The notes below the pieces were generated by a model that was given only the letters and a program-made list of their open reading frames with translations, did no database searches and was not told the DNA's origin. The position numbers were made by a program, and so were the translations under genes. Positions 47,112-57,076 of a stretch of 64,000 bases of DNA are shown piece after piece (position 1 is the stretch's first letter; every line of letters starts with the position of its first letter). The stretch is from Diadema setosum. Taxonomy: Eukaryota > Echinodermata > Echinoidea > Diadematoida > Diadematidae. The DNA is taken from NCBI RefSeq assembly GCF_964275005.1, contig NC_092688.1, positions 18,940,403-19,004,402 on the forward strand. The letters run 5' to 3'.

Positions 47112-49172
47112 TTAGTCATCAGTATCTAATTCACTGTCTCTGTTTCCTACACAGGCATCATTTAGGCGGCCGCACTGGGAACAAGGGCGTCTTGACAGTC
47201 CGTCAGCATTCATGTGAACTCTCCCAGCACGATGAACCAAGGTAAGGCGATACTGAGTAACTATCTCTAACCATCTAGCTAGCTGACCTTCAGGATTCTT
47301 GAAATTGAGTAACCATGTCAGTGCGCCATGATCTGTTCGAACTTGGACTTCTTGACCGTAGAGATAATGACGAAAGTGCTTCAGAAAGTGAACAATCGCT
47401 AACAGCTCTCGTCTCGTCACGCAATAGTTTTGTTCAGCTCGACTCAAAGTTCGACTTGCATAGGCTATGACTCTCTCATGCCCATCTTGTGCTTGTGATA
47501 ACACGGCCCCGATAGCATACTTGCTTGCATCAGTGTCCATAAGAAATGGTACTCCTTCTCTTGGGTAGGCTAGAATTGGGGAGGTTGTTAACTTCTCCTT
47601 CAAAGTCTGGAATGCCGTCTCACACTCTGAGCTCCAGTCAAATTTCTTCTCTTTCTGAGTGAGGACATGAAGTGGTCTTGCAATTTCAGCAAAGTCCTTA
47701 ATGTACCTGCGATAATATGACGCCAGGCCGAGAAAACTTCTGACATCAGTTGTGTTGGCAGGTGTAGGCCACGATTTGATTGATTCTATCTTCTCAGGAT
47801 CTGTGCGTACTCCGTTGTCAGACACAATGTGACCGAGGTAGAGGACTTCTCTCTTGAACAGGTGACATTTCTTGGGTTTCAACTTCAAGTTAGCACTTCT
47901 CAGACGATCTAGAACGAGTTTGAGTCTGTCGATCACCTCCTCCACTGATGAGCCGAATACAATAACATCATCCAAGTAAATGAGTAGTATCTTCCAATGA
48001 AGTCCTGCCAGCACAGTTTCCATCAATCTCTCAAAAGTAGACGGTGCATTTGATAACCCAAAAGGCATCACTTCAAATTGGTACAGACCTCCAGGCACAA
48101 CAAAAGCCGACTTCAACTTTGCATCATCATCAAGGGGAACCTGCCAGTAACCAGAGGCTAAGTCTAGTGTGCAGAAATACTTTGCACCATCAAGAGCATC
48201 AATCGACTCATCTATTCTTGGAAGGGGAAACGAGTCTTTCACAGTGTGTTTGTTGAGTAGGCGATAATCTACACAAAACCTCTTGGTACCGTCTTTCTTA
48301 TCCACGAGTACAACAGGGGAAGACCACGGGCTGCATGATGGCTTGATTATGCCTCGTTCTAACATTTCTTTCACTTGTTTGTCGATTTCATCTTTCAGAC
48401 CCATAGGCGGACGTCTTGGCCCTTGTCGTAGTGGTGCATTACATGTCGTGTGAATGGAGTGATACATCATCGTAGTTCGACCTATGTCATTGTCTCCTCT
48501 TGCAAATACGTCTCCATACTCAGCTAACATCTCGGCTATTTTGGCATGCTGTCGCTCATCAATGTTGGCTGTTGCTTCGATATACAAGTCTCTCAGGTGT
48601 TTGGGTACATCATCAATCGGTTCATCAGCACTAACTTCAACTCTCTGAACACGGCTTCGTTCATCACTCATACTGGCACAGGAAATGACCTCATTGTCTA
48701 TCACAACTAACTCCTCTTCACAGTTTATTCTCGCATTCATGCATTGGAGAAAATCCATCCCCAAAATTCCATCTTGCTCAATAGCTGCTACCACCAACTC
48801 AACTTCATGTACTCTACTTCCAATCTTCATCTCTACTTCAATTTCTCCATGCACTCTAATTGCAGATCCATTTGCCTGAGAAAGCTGTACTGCAGAATGA
48901 CACATATTTGCTTGATGCATTGTGCTGACTACATCATGAGAAATTAATGAAATTGTTGCTCCAGTGTCAATTAAGAAATGCAACTGTCTGTCATCAATCA
49001 TCACGGGAATGAACATAGTGTAACTGACATCACTGATAGTGCAAATTCTAGTTCTGTTACTCTGCTGTTCATCATCTAGTTGTGTGGGCCTGGTCGCTGG
49101 TAGTTGGGCCGTCCCCTGGCCAACAGGGAAGGCCTCCTGTCGTTTCCCTGCTGAGCTCCACGATTTGGGCAC
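47112..49172 (-). CDS. Pol: aspartic protease, reverse transcriptase and RNase H
   Basis: 686 residues from the first Met, though translation probably enters by frameshifting from gag, not at this Met. Protease: IDTGA at 68-72 and ILGMD at 136-140. RT: VDYRLLN at 301-307, catalytic D337 in LDLAS, MPFGLSNAP at 369-377, YLDD at 399-402. RNase H: TDAS with D548, E589, D614 and the final NAD at 656-657. It ends ~30 residues after RNase H and lacks integrase, which follows in another frame 62 nt on. All catalytic motifs are intact. RT and RNase H copy the genomic RNA into DNA; protease matures Gag and Pol. Overlaps gag by 97 nt in the -1 frame. Confidence 0.95.
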   Translation of the reverse strand: MPKSWSSAGKRQEAFPVGQGTAQLPATRPTQLDDEQQSNRTRICTISDVSYTMFIPVMIDDRQLHFLIDTGATISLISHDVVSTMHQANMCHSAVQLSQANGSAIRVHGEIEVEMKIGSRVHEVELVVAAIEQDGILGMDFLQCMNARINCEEELVVIDNEVISCASMSDERSRVQRVEVSADEPIDDVPKHLRDLYIEATANIDERQHAKIAEMLAEYGDVFARGDNDIGRTTMMYHSIHTTCNAPLRQGPRRPPMGLKDEIDKQVKEMLERGIIKPSCSPWSSPVVLVDKKDGTKRFCVDYRLLNKHTVKDSFPLPRIDESIDALDGAKYFCTLDLASGYWQVPLDDDAKLKSAFVVPGGLYQFEVMPFGLSNAPSTFERLMETVLAGLHWKILLIYLDDVIVFGSSVEEVIDRLKLVLDRLRSANLKLKPKKCHLFKREVLYLGHIVSDNGVRTDPEKIESIKSWPTPANTTDVRSFLGLASYYRRYIKDFAEIARPLHVLTQKEKKFDWSSECETAFQTLKEKLTTSPILAYPREGVPFLMDTDASKYAIGAVLSQAQDGHERVIAYASRTLSRAEQNYCVTRRELLAIVHFLKHFRHYLYGQEVQVRTDHGALTWLLNFKNPEGQLARWLEIVTQYRLTLVHRAGRVHMNADGLSRRPCSQCGRLNDACVGNRDSELDTDD

Positions 49173-50212
49173 TCCCTACTAAAGTGTCCAACCTGCTGGC
49201 AAGCAAAACATGTGACAGTAGATCTATCAATCTTTGGTCTCACATCACTCTGTCTCAACACTTCAGTCAACTGTTTGAGAGTAGATTTCAGCTCATCAAT
49301 TTCATGTCTCATTTTGTCATTCACAGGTGCAGCCTGGACCTGGTTCTCCACTGTCCTGACGTATCGAGTTGGTCTACATCTCTCACGAGCTTTCTCTACC
49401 TTCAAAAAGGATTCTGTCGCGAGCCCTGCACGGATTGCCTCATCTAAAGTCGTTGCATGCGCACGGAATATGCCACTACGGATCTCTGAGTCATCAATTG
49501 CTTCTGAGAAATGTCCACGCGTTAGTCTCTCACGTGCATCATTACTCAGTTCGGGGTAAGCTAAGGCAGTCAAATCACGGATGGCTTGGCCGAGTTCTTG
49601 CAGAGTCTCATCTTTCCCACGACGCCTCATTCTAAGTTCCATCAAGAAATTTTCAGCATGCTCCCCTGGACCAAATCTATGTTCCAAGTGCTTCACTAAG
49701 TCCTTGTAAGAAATGGGTGCACCAGGAGGCAAATTTGACAACACCTTCAAAGCAGGTCCCTGCAAACGAGTCGCCAAATACTGCCCAGCCTCAGAGTCAG
49801 TCCACGCATTCAACTCTTTGCAAACCTCAAAATGACGGCGATAATCAGCCCACGGCATCTTGCCACTGAACTTGTCGGGAATGACATCCTTGCGATGTAC
49901 ATCTGCGGTTCGCATCATCACTTGAGTTGGGACATCACTCGCAACATATCGGGGGTTGGCATCAAACTGCCTAGCGGTATATTCACGTCGTCGTCTTGGC
50001 GGGATGCTATCACCATACTCATTCATTCTGACAGCTATCTCTGGATCCGTACCATCAACAGCCCAACTTCTAGTGACTACATCATCACCCCCACCAGTAC
50101 CCTCTGTCATCGTCACAGGACTCACTGGACTAGCTTCAGTCATGACCGCCTTTTTATTTTTAGCGTAGAAATGGGGTTTGTGAACGTGTCTCTTACAAAC
50201 AATCAGGAGCAA
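49076..50212 (-). CDS. Gag (capsid-nucleocapsid)
   Basis: 378 codons from the first ATG. The likely start is Met24 (50143): the first 23 codons cover a candidate splice donor and the second ATG begins MTEASPVSPV. A capsid-like region spans ~110-275 with the retrotransposon gag pattern (FSGKMPWADYRRHFEV, then LEHRFGPGEHAENF and LRMRRRGKDETLQELGQAI). Then a predicted coiled coil (~300-321) and one CCHC zinc knuckle, C335-C338-H343-C348. The C-terminal tail is Arg/Pro-rich. Gag forms the particle that packages the RNA. Codons 356-357 form the slippery site for Pol. Confidence 0.92.
   Translation of the reverse strand: MLLIVCKRHVHKPHFYAKNKKAVMTEASPVSPVTMTEGTGGGDDVVTRSWAVDGTDPEIAVRMNEYGDSIPPRRRREYTARQFDANPRYVASDVPTQVMMRTADVHRKDVIPDKFSGKMPWADYRRHFEVCKELNAWTDSEAGQYLATRLQGPALKVLSNLPPGAPISYKDLVKHLEHRFGPGEHAENFLMELRMRRRGKDETLQELGQAIRDLTALAYPELSNDARERLTRGHFSEAIDDSEIRSGIFRAHATTLDEAIRAGLATESFLKVEKARERCRPTRYVRTVENQVQAAPVNDKMRHEIDELKSTLKQLTEVLRQSDVRPKIDRSTVTCFACQQVGHFSRECPNRGAQQGNDRRPSLLARGRPNYQRPGPHN
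49142..49148 (-). promoter_or_regulatory. -1 ribosomal frameshift slippery heptamer GGGAAAC
   Basis: In the gag frame the heptamer reads G-GGA-AAC (codons 356-357), the canonical X-XXY-YYZ phase. Slipping back one base enters the pol frame exactly, at residues 9-10 of the annotated ORF. 11 nt downstream lies a 7-bp stem with a 5-nt loop (TTCCCTG pairing with CAGGGGA). Confidence 0.75.
50191..50196 (-). promoter_or_regulatory. Candidate leader splice donor GTAAGA
   Basis: The - strand reads TTT-GTAAGAG about 50 nt upstream of the gag Met24 codon. Its position matches a retroviral-type major donor and could pair with the acceptors before integrase and ORF4. Confidence 0.4.
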
Positions 50213-51043
50213 GCTCCCCTATGCAACTAGTCACCTATGTACTACTCTTTCACTTTAACTCTAACCAACCAGTTCGTGAATAGAGTTCTAACTTACACTA
50301 AGGTGCGAAGTGTGCATTTTTACCGCTGCGTAACTATCTTACGTGTATCAATACTTTGTAATACGCACTCATACTCTCCTATACTCCCAACCAAATTAAA
50401 GAACAGTACTTTATTACTTAGTACTCAGAATTTCCAGTCTATTTTAGAACACAGGTACTACGTGAACCTCTCGACAGTCCAGCTGTCCTAACCTCAAACT
50501 TCACCACCAATGTCACCATAACTTCTCCACATCACTATCTTAGGTCTCACAGCTCCCTGCTGTTCACCTACTACTAACTCACCACTTCAACGTCACTACA
50601 TCGCCTTATCTCCACAACGGCATAAGTTCTCCAACACTCCAACGATTTGTCATGTAATACCAGTGTCCAAGATAGCACAATCACCTCATATTCTGTACTT
50701 CACTTTTAACCACTAAGTATGTGTTAGTGCTATAAGCCTAAGTACTATTTCCAAAACTAGCAACCTGTTTGTAACCACACCAACAAATTTCATTCTACTT
50801 TCCTAGTACAAAAATTCACTGACTAAATGCCTGACTTAGACCTTTCCAATAGACCATCAGACCGCTCACATGCTTATATAATTTCTGAAGTAAAGATTTA
50901 ACCATCACTCCGCTTACAAAAATTTTGATCTCTACTAGTGCAGCGTGACCATCCCACCACTTACAAAAATTTTAACTTCTGAAAGTATACGTGACCATCC
51001 CACCGCTTACAAAAATTTTAATCTGAACTAGTGCAGCGTGACC
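50213..51043 (-). other. Retrotransposon 5' untranslated leader
   Basis: Non-coding sequence between PBS and gag, containing short repeats near the PBS (50905-51036). No ORF. Confidence 0.7.
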
Positions 51044-51061
51044 ATCCCACCGCTGCCACCA
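50905..51061 (-). repeat. 45-bp tandem repeats containing decayed primer-binding sites
   Basis: On the + strand, GTGACCATCCCACC recurs at 50946, 50991 and 51037 (45-46-bp period), with a weaker copy near 50907. Only the last copy, next to the LTR, continues into the full tRNA-Leu complement; the others read CGCTTACAAAAATTTT or similar. Confidence 0.75.
51044..51061 (-). promoter_or_regulatory. Primer-binding site for tRNA-Leu
   Basis: The + strand ATCCCACCGCTGCCACCA equals the 3' end of an animal tRNA-Leu including CCA; the - (element) strand therefore reads TGGTGGCAGCGGTGGGAT. It lies 6 nt from the 5' LTR. The tRNA identity is from known tRNA-Leu 3' ends. Confidence 0.88.
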
Positions 51062-53478
51062 AAAATATGTAACGGTATTTGATCGTGACCATGTACCAAT
51101 TTGGGGTGGCGATCTTAAAAGATTTGTCCTATCTGCCACCAAACAGTAACAAGGCTAGATCTCCGTAACGGTAGCTCAATCAATCAAATCTCATCAACTA
51201 TCACTCATTCGAAGGTAATGCTGCCACCAGGTTTGTTCAGGTAAACCACGCCTTGCCAACAACATAACTTCCTTATTTGTCAGCAGAACTACAGAGAGAG
51301 AGGGAGATTAACTAGAATCTATTCATAACAAACACTGACCAATCAGAAAGTTCCTTTTATAAGTGCCTAATCGACCCTGAATGCCACTATCATACTGAAT
51401 GTGCAATTGGTTGAAAGTGCGTACATGCAAATGAGCTAACTGACTTGACCGCCAAACAGTCCTACTAAGCCATTACTACTAGCACTCGAATACAGTGAGT
51501 CTCGTGATTTTGCACTAAAATCTCCTGTTTCAACAAGACTTCTATGCCAAGTTTCTAACAATCTCATCATTCAAGCATTCAGCATAATATAGGTGAGTTG
51601 ATAATTCGATATTTAGTGTCTTTGTGCATAATCGTGACTGTCAGAATAGCTAGTGTTGATATTTAAATACCACGAGTCAGCTGTGCACGTTTCAGTCATT
51701 GCACCACAACACTCCATACAGCGACAATTTCTCCACACGTGTTTCCAGCACACACACAGTCAGACTGGCATGCTAAGCATTCACAACCACTCTCGAGCGT
51801 AAGGTCAACAGGCCTAACTGTCATGTACATTTCACTTGTAAATTGCGGCACCCACATTCTGGCATTCCTACAGTGCATCCTAACTACTAGTAATCCCTTC
51901 TCTCTCAGTCACAAAGTTCTTATCAAACTGATTACTTCAACTGGCTCGAGCGTCGATGACGGGTTCGTTTGTCCACAGTATATGGACGCGGTCGTGGGAT
52001 GATGGTCTTGTTATACTGCTACTCTCGATTACTCCACACATCACAACTGCAACCACAGATCACTAAACAGACTTGCAGTCATTCGTCACACAACACTTGA
52101 CTTTCTTCGTAACTTAGTCTGTTCAAGCAGGAATTGAATTCACAACAACACTGAACGTTTAATTCCAAACTTCTATGTACATTGTCGCAAAGTGTGATTA
52201 CATGTAATACTCTGACGGTCTGTACACTTTACAGTATTGTACAGTTCAAACATTTACACACGGATTGTTTCCATTTTAGAAAATCTAGTATTGATACTTA
52301 TACTCTGTCCCCCAATTCTTATATTATTACCTTTTTAGGAGAAGTATGAGTGCGTTTCTTTACTTACAGGCATGTTCATACTGACTTAATTACTACTAGA
52401 CCACTTTTCTAATGAAGTGCTAATATTACTAATGTTACACTCTGTGTGAACTTAGATTCTATCAACTTTTGGTTATAGATTCTACTTATAGTGTCTTTAA
52501 CTGAAATTGAATTACCGGTTCTCCATTCTAGATGTTACTTAGCTCTGTTCCTGGCATTTGTCTCCAAATCTAGACTGCAAGCAGTCTTCCTTGGTTTTCT
52601 CCTTTATAAAGCACGGCTCAATAAAATACGCAAACAACAAGAATAAATAACACGCGTCTTTCTACTAGTCTCATGACACTATCCGGATCTCACCCCGCCG
52701 GGATTTTAACCAGCACACACTCCACAGATACATTTCTAGGCCCTGTCAACAGTTCCTTGCAAGTTCTGCACTCACTCTGTCGGTGTCAGACCCTGCAACC
52801 TAGGTATCTCACTACCCGGTACTCGGTGATAGCATAGACATCAAGTGGGTCACACTCCTACCTATCACTGGTGGGACACAAACACCGCTTTAAAATAACC
52901 ATCTTCTGACACTAAATCAGCACCTCGACCGTTACTGTGCACTAGTCAGGCCTGCCCTAGGCACACTCGATTTTGACACTTGTTAAATTTACTAAAAGTA
53001 ATGAGTGAAAGGACAGAAACACAAGGAGGGAAAAGGGGGGGGGGGGGGAAGAGGAAAGAACAGCAGCTTGCCATGACCACATCACGCTAGGAGTAGGACA
53101 TCAATTGCCAGATTGCAGCTAAGCCCTTGTAGTTTCAGCATCATCGAGACTCGACCTTCAGCTAAAGCGTCAAACTTGTCTTTCATCTCGAACCCAGTCT
53201 CCGACACTGCAAACATCACAACTGCTGGTTTGGCATGGTAACACGTCACTCATCAAGCTGTAGAATCTGCCGTCAGTCTTTCGCCTCATCAGGGAATGAA
53301 AGGGAAGAGGGGGGGGGGGGGAGGGGGAAGGGGAAGGGAATCTGCCCAACACTCATCACAACCTACACATGTCTATATCTATAACCTATTCGGTATTCAA
53401 ATACAAAGAGCATGGTACCACCTCATGTCTTCATAAGATGTTAAACTACAATCCACTGCACATCACATTGTCATCATA

Positions 53479-54100
53479 AAATATTCTAAGTTCGCACTTC
53501 TCTTGAAAAATTTCTAAGTGCTGACACTGTCAAAAATTTCTAAGTCACACTTCTCTTAAAAATTTCTAAGTGCTGACACTGTCAAAAATTTCTAAGTCAC
53601 ACTTCTCTTAGAATGACTAAGTGCTGACTAGCGACACCATAAGATATTCTAAGTTCACACTTCCCTTGAAAAAAATTTCTAAGTGCTGACACTGTCAAAA
53701 ATTTCTAAGTCACACTTCTCTTAAAAATTTCTAAGTGCTGACACTGTCAAAAATTTCTAAGTCACACTTCTCTTAGAATGACTAAGTGCTGACTAGTGAC
53801 ACCATAAAATATTCTAAGTTCACACTTCCCTTGAAAAATTTCTAAGTGCTGACACTGTCAAATATTTCTAAGTCACACTTCTCTCAAAAATTTCTAAGTG
53901 CTGACACTGTCAAAAATTTCTAGGTCACACTTCTCTTAGAATGACTAAGTGCTGACTAGTGACACCATAAAATATTCTAAGTTCACACTTCCCTTGAAAA
54001 ATTTCTAAGTCACACTTCTCTAAAAAAAAATTTCTAAGTGCTGACACTGTCAAATATTTGTAAGTCACACTTCTCTTAAAATGACTAAGTCTCAACAAGT
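53479..54100. repeat. LTR-internal tandem repeat, right LTR
   Basis: Same AATTTCTAAGTGCTGACACT repeat block as at 41961-42640 but one ~62-bp unit shorter, which accounts for most of the LTR length difference. Confidence 0.85.
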
Positions 54101-54781
54101 GTCTCATACAAAAGCAGAACTAACAGTTAGATTCTAGACGACACCAACTAGAATCCTAACACAGTTTAAATTCCAAACACTAGTTGCCAATCTGGGTAAA
54201 ATTCTAGCAACAAACTGGATAACAACTTGGGTAACAACAATAATTAGACTGAGTCTATTCCTAGGAGACATCGTTCATGACCCCCTATCCCAGGGTCCCA
54301 GACCCTGCATTGCATCATCGCCATCTCTCTGTTTAGCAAAGAAAAATAACATCCTCTCTTAATAAATTTGCCTAAGAGACTGTGAGCATGTAAGAAAAAT
54401 ATTCTCAAACAATTGATACTCCATACTTGTCCCTACTCTATTGAGAAGCAGAGTTATTTTCGCCTAAGTCAATGGGAAAGAAACCCTAAATTCGCTATCC
54501 ATCTTCTTAATAAAATTGTTTCCAATTTCCCTAACTAAGAAGACCATCACAAATATTTTCTAAGTATTTGTTTATATCCTCATATCTCAGTTTATAAGTT
54601 CTAACCATGCTAACAACATTATAGGGACTTAGAGAATTTTAGACTTACGATTGCTCTAACTTTATAGCCTCAGACTTTATCAGATCACAAATGTAGCATC
54701 AACAAGACATCAAGGATGTACAGGGTCAAGATCATCAACGAAATTCTCAGCCAGGGTAAAATTTCAAGCTTCCCGGGCCCC

Positions 54782-54789
54782 CTTTTATA
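54782..54789 (-). promoter_or_regulatory. TATA box of the retrotransposon promoter
   Basis: The - strand reads GGGGTATAAAAGGGGGCCC, a strong TATA motif in the element's own orientation, placing transcription start near 54755. Confidence 0.65.
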
Positions 54790-55732
54790 CCCCTTGACCC
54801 GGAGTCCTAAAGTGCAGACAATACGCCTCTGAACGCTGATTGGCTAAAAGTTTTTACGTCACGCACAGCGGCAAATTCAATTGGGAAGTACACTGCAGCG
54901 ACCATTGTTCGCCGGGGAATTAACCTGGATACAACAAAAATTACACTCTCATCTTTGGACATTACACTTCCAAAGCAAATTCTGGCTATTCACCAACTTA
55001 TTTCTCTTCAGTATAAAAGGTAAGCAGTGAAATTACACATTTCTTAATGCCATTTCTCGTACGTGAATACACTCGATCTTACCTCAGTCCCACATGTACA
55101 ATTCTATGTTTTCTGACTGAGCTATAATTAGCACACAGGTTTCGCCGTTGCCGGTTGATTTTAGACTTGACAGTAAAACCACATAGTCTCATTTTATACC
55201 TGTGAAAACATTAAAATGACTTAAGTTTCTTCCAAAATCCAATCTTTTCTACCAAAAAGATCTACAAGAGCCAAAACCTATGTCCTAAATTCTGAATTCG
55301 TCTGTTGACATTCTGTGATACGGTAACTACGCCATACACTGTGCAATTGTCTATATAGCCTAGCTAGCGTCTACACATTGTCATTTACGTGTGCATCCTG
55401 CTAGTCTTCTATCATCACTGTTCATTGTTTATTACACATATTCTTCAATAAAATCTTCCTTACTATAATATTCATTTTGTGTAAAAAGCCTCAATTTCGT
55501 TGTTTTATATTTCCCAGAATTTTGTTCACATTCCAATGTTCAACGTTAACAATTTTGAAAAAAAATTATCAAAACATTGCCTGTATCCAAAGACAATATC
55601 AACATTGCTGTTCTCATTATGTACTACATGTATTGTATTGTATTGTATTGTATTTTTATTTTATTTTATTTTATTTATTTATTTATTTATTTTTTTTTTG
55701 GGGGGGGGGGGAATAACAGCGTTTTCCTCACA

Positions 55733-55736
55733 GGCC
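55733..55736. repeat. 4-bp target-site duplication GGCC, right
   Basis: Matches GGCC at 37430-37433 on the other side of the retrotransposon. Confidence 0.85.
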
Positions 55737-56485
55737 TATATAGCTATAGGCCCTAGCTACCATTACGGTTTCATACATAGCCTAAAAACCCTAACACCAA
55801 CGCTGCAAAATTGATAATATAGACAAGGGGTCTTGGCATTATACGCCAGTTAATGTGAATGAACAACATAGAAAGAGATATAAGAGGGAAATAGTACCGA
55901 TAATTACTTTTCTAAACACATAGTAGTCAATAAAAAAACTAAAAGATTCACTCCAGATCCAGGCTTACCTTTTGCTTTGCTCTTCTTATCACACGATCCT
56001 CATCCCCAAACCGTGCCCCACCCATGAAACACCACTCTAGCTCGGCCGGCCAATACAGTATACCTGCGTGCATGTACTGCGCGCGCGAGGCGCGTCGCGT
56101 CGCGGCCCCTCATCTTTCCGTGCAGCACACATACATTATGTATCACTGCGCGCTGCACATAGAATTCCATGACTGACGCGAAATTAGATAGTCCCAAGAA
56201 AAATCATAATTTTTGACATATTGCTTCTCTGAATTACTGAATGAAACAACCGCTTTATTTTGTACTTTTTATCATCTTGTTACTTCCTAACTGCAATTAG
56301 ATTCACAAGCATTGTGACCCTGTTTATCAATATCCGAATATTCGACCAGAGATTTCGCGGGGTCGCAATAACCCCGTTTTTTCTGGTCACTAGTGAATCG
56401 ATCGAAAATTTATCAGACGAAACAACCCCGAACGGGGTCAAATTATTTTGACCCCGCAAAATCCAACCCCGCAATTTTTAGAGTG
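55737..56485. other. Right part of element E
   Basis: Includes a CpG-rich stretch (56080-56115), GGGGTC/GACCCC words (56355-56475) that mirror the left subterminal array, and the right TIR ending at 56485. No gene. Confidence 0.6.
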
Positions 56486-57076
56486 TGGTATTTCAGCTCT
56501 TGCTCCGCATGTGCGACATCACTATGAGGGCCTACTAAATAGTGGGGCCTATCACCGGCGTAGACAGGATTTGATCTAAGGAGGAGCGGTTATGTGAGGG
56601 AGCGAAGCAAGCGAGGGGGGGGGGGGGGAGGAGGGTATGGTAGGGAGGAAAATTTTGACATTTTACAGTCCAAAAACTGCCATTTGTAGCTATATTCTTC
56701 GCTTTGGAAATTAAGGAAGGGGCACACCGGGCGCAACTGCTGTCAATCACTGGCAGCAACATCAGGAGAATGGCATAGCGATTAAATGCGAGCGAGCTTG
56801 AAAATTTTGACATTTTACAGTCTAAAAACTGTCGTTTGTAGCTATACTTTTTCGCTTTGGAAATTAAGGGGGACCGCACCGGGCGCAACTGCTGTCAATC
56901 ACTGGCAGCAACATCAGGAGAATGGCATAGCGGTTAAATGCGAGCGAGCGGAGCGAGCGAGCTTCAAAATTTTGACATTTTACAGTCCAAAGACTGCCGT
57001 TTGTGGCTGTATTTTTTTTTTTCGCTTTGGAAATTAAGGGGGGCACATCGGGCGCAACTGCCGGCAATTACTGGCA
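56486..57076. repeat. Tandem duplication copy 1, right part, with satellite units
   Basis: Matches 60412-61002 closely. From 56650 it holds about two and a half units of the GCGAGCGAGC satellite. It ends abruptly mid-unit at ACTGGCA, where copy 2 starts. Confidence 0.85.

Larger units (their letters stand above)
37434..55732 (-). mobile_element. Complete Ty3/Gypsy (Metaviridae) LTR retrotransposon with four ORFs
   Basis: Flanked by GGCC duplications and near-identical LTRs (TGTAACGG...CCTCACA). Order in the element direction (right to left): 5' LTR, tRNA-Leu PBS, gag, protease-RT-RNase H, integrase in a separate frame, a C2H2 zinc-finger ORF, polypurine tract, 3' LTR. PR-RT-RH-IN order and the GPY/F integrase place it in Ty3/Gypsy. 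Total length is ~16.2 kb after subtracting the 2.1-kb insertion in the left LTR. LTR differences are few (one substitution near 40333/51853, homopolymers, one ~62-bp repeat unit), so the insertion is recent and possibly active. Confidence 0.93.
51068..55732 (-). repeat. 5' LTR (right copy), 4665 bp
   Basis: Intact TG...CA LTR. A TATA box at 54782-54789 on the - strand implies U3 of ~0.95 kb and a transcribed R-U5 of ~3.7 kb. Contains a tandem-repeat block (53479-54100), a G-run (53030-53048), (TTTTA)n and poly-T/G at 55630-55711. Open frames within are on either strand, short and unlike known proteins. Confidence 0.93.
34868..56485. mobile_element. TIR element E (CACTCTAAAAA ends), split by the retrotransposon
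   Basis: The left end CACTCTAAAAAATGCGGGGT (34868) and the right end ACCCCGCAATTTTTAGAGTG (to 56485) are inverted; TG occurs on both sides (34866-34867; 56486-56487). The paralogous site at 60412-60413 has TG once with no insert. Without the nested retrotransposon E is ~3.3 kb. Terminal CACT resembles the CACTA group and the 2-bp duplication is also seen in other groups, so the superfamily is open. No transposase is recognised. Confidence 0.75.

Noticed and set aside
46464..50230. Several + strand frames of 60-136 codons
   Set aside because: All are antisense shadows of integrase, pol and gag.
51044..51061. A tRNA-Leu gene
   Set aside because: Only the 18-nt 3' end is present, next to the LTR, so it is a primer-binding site.
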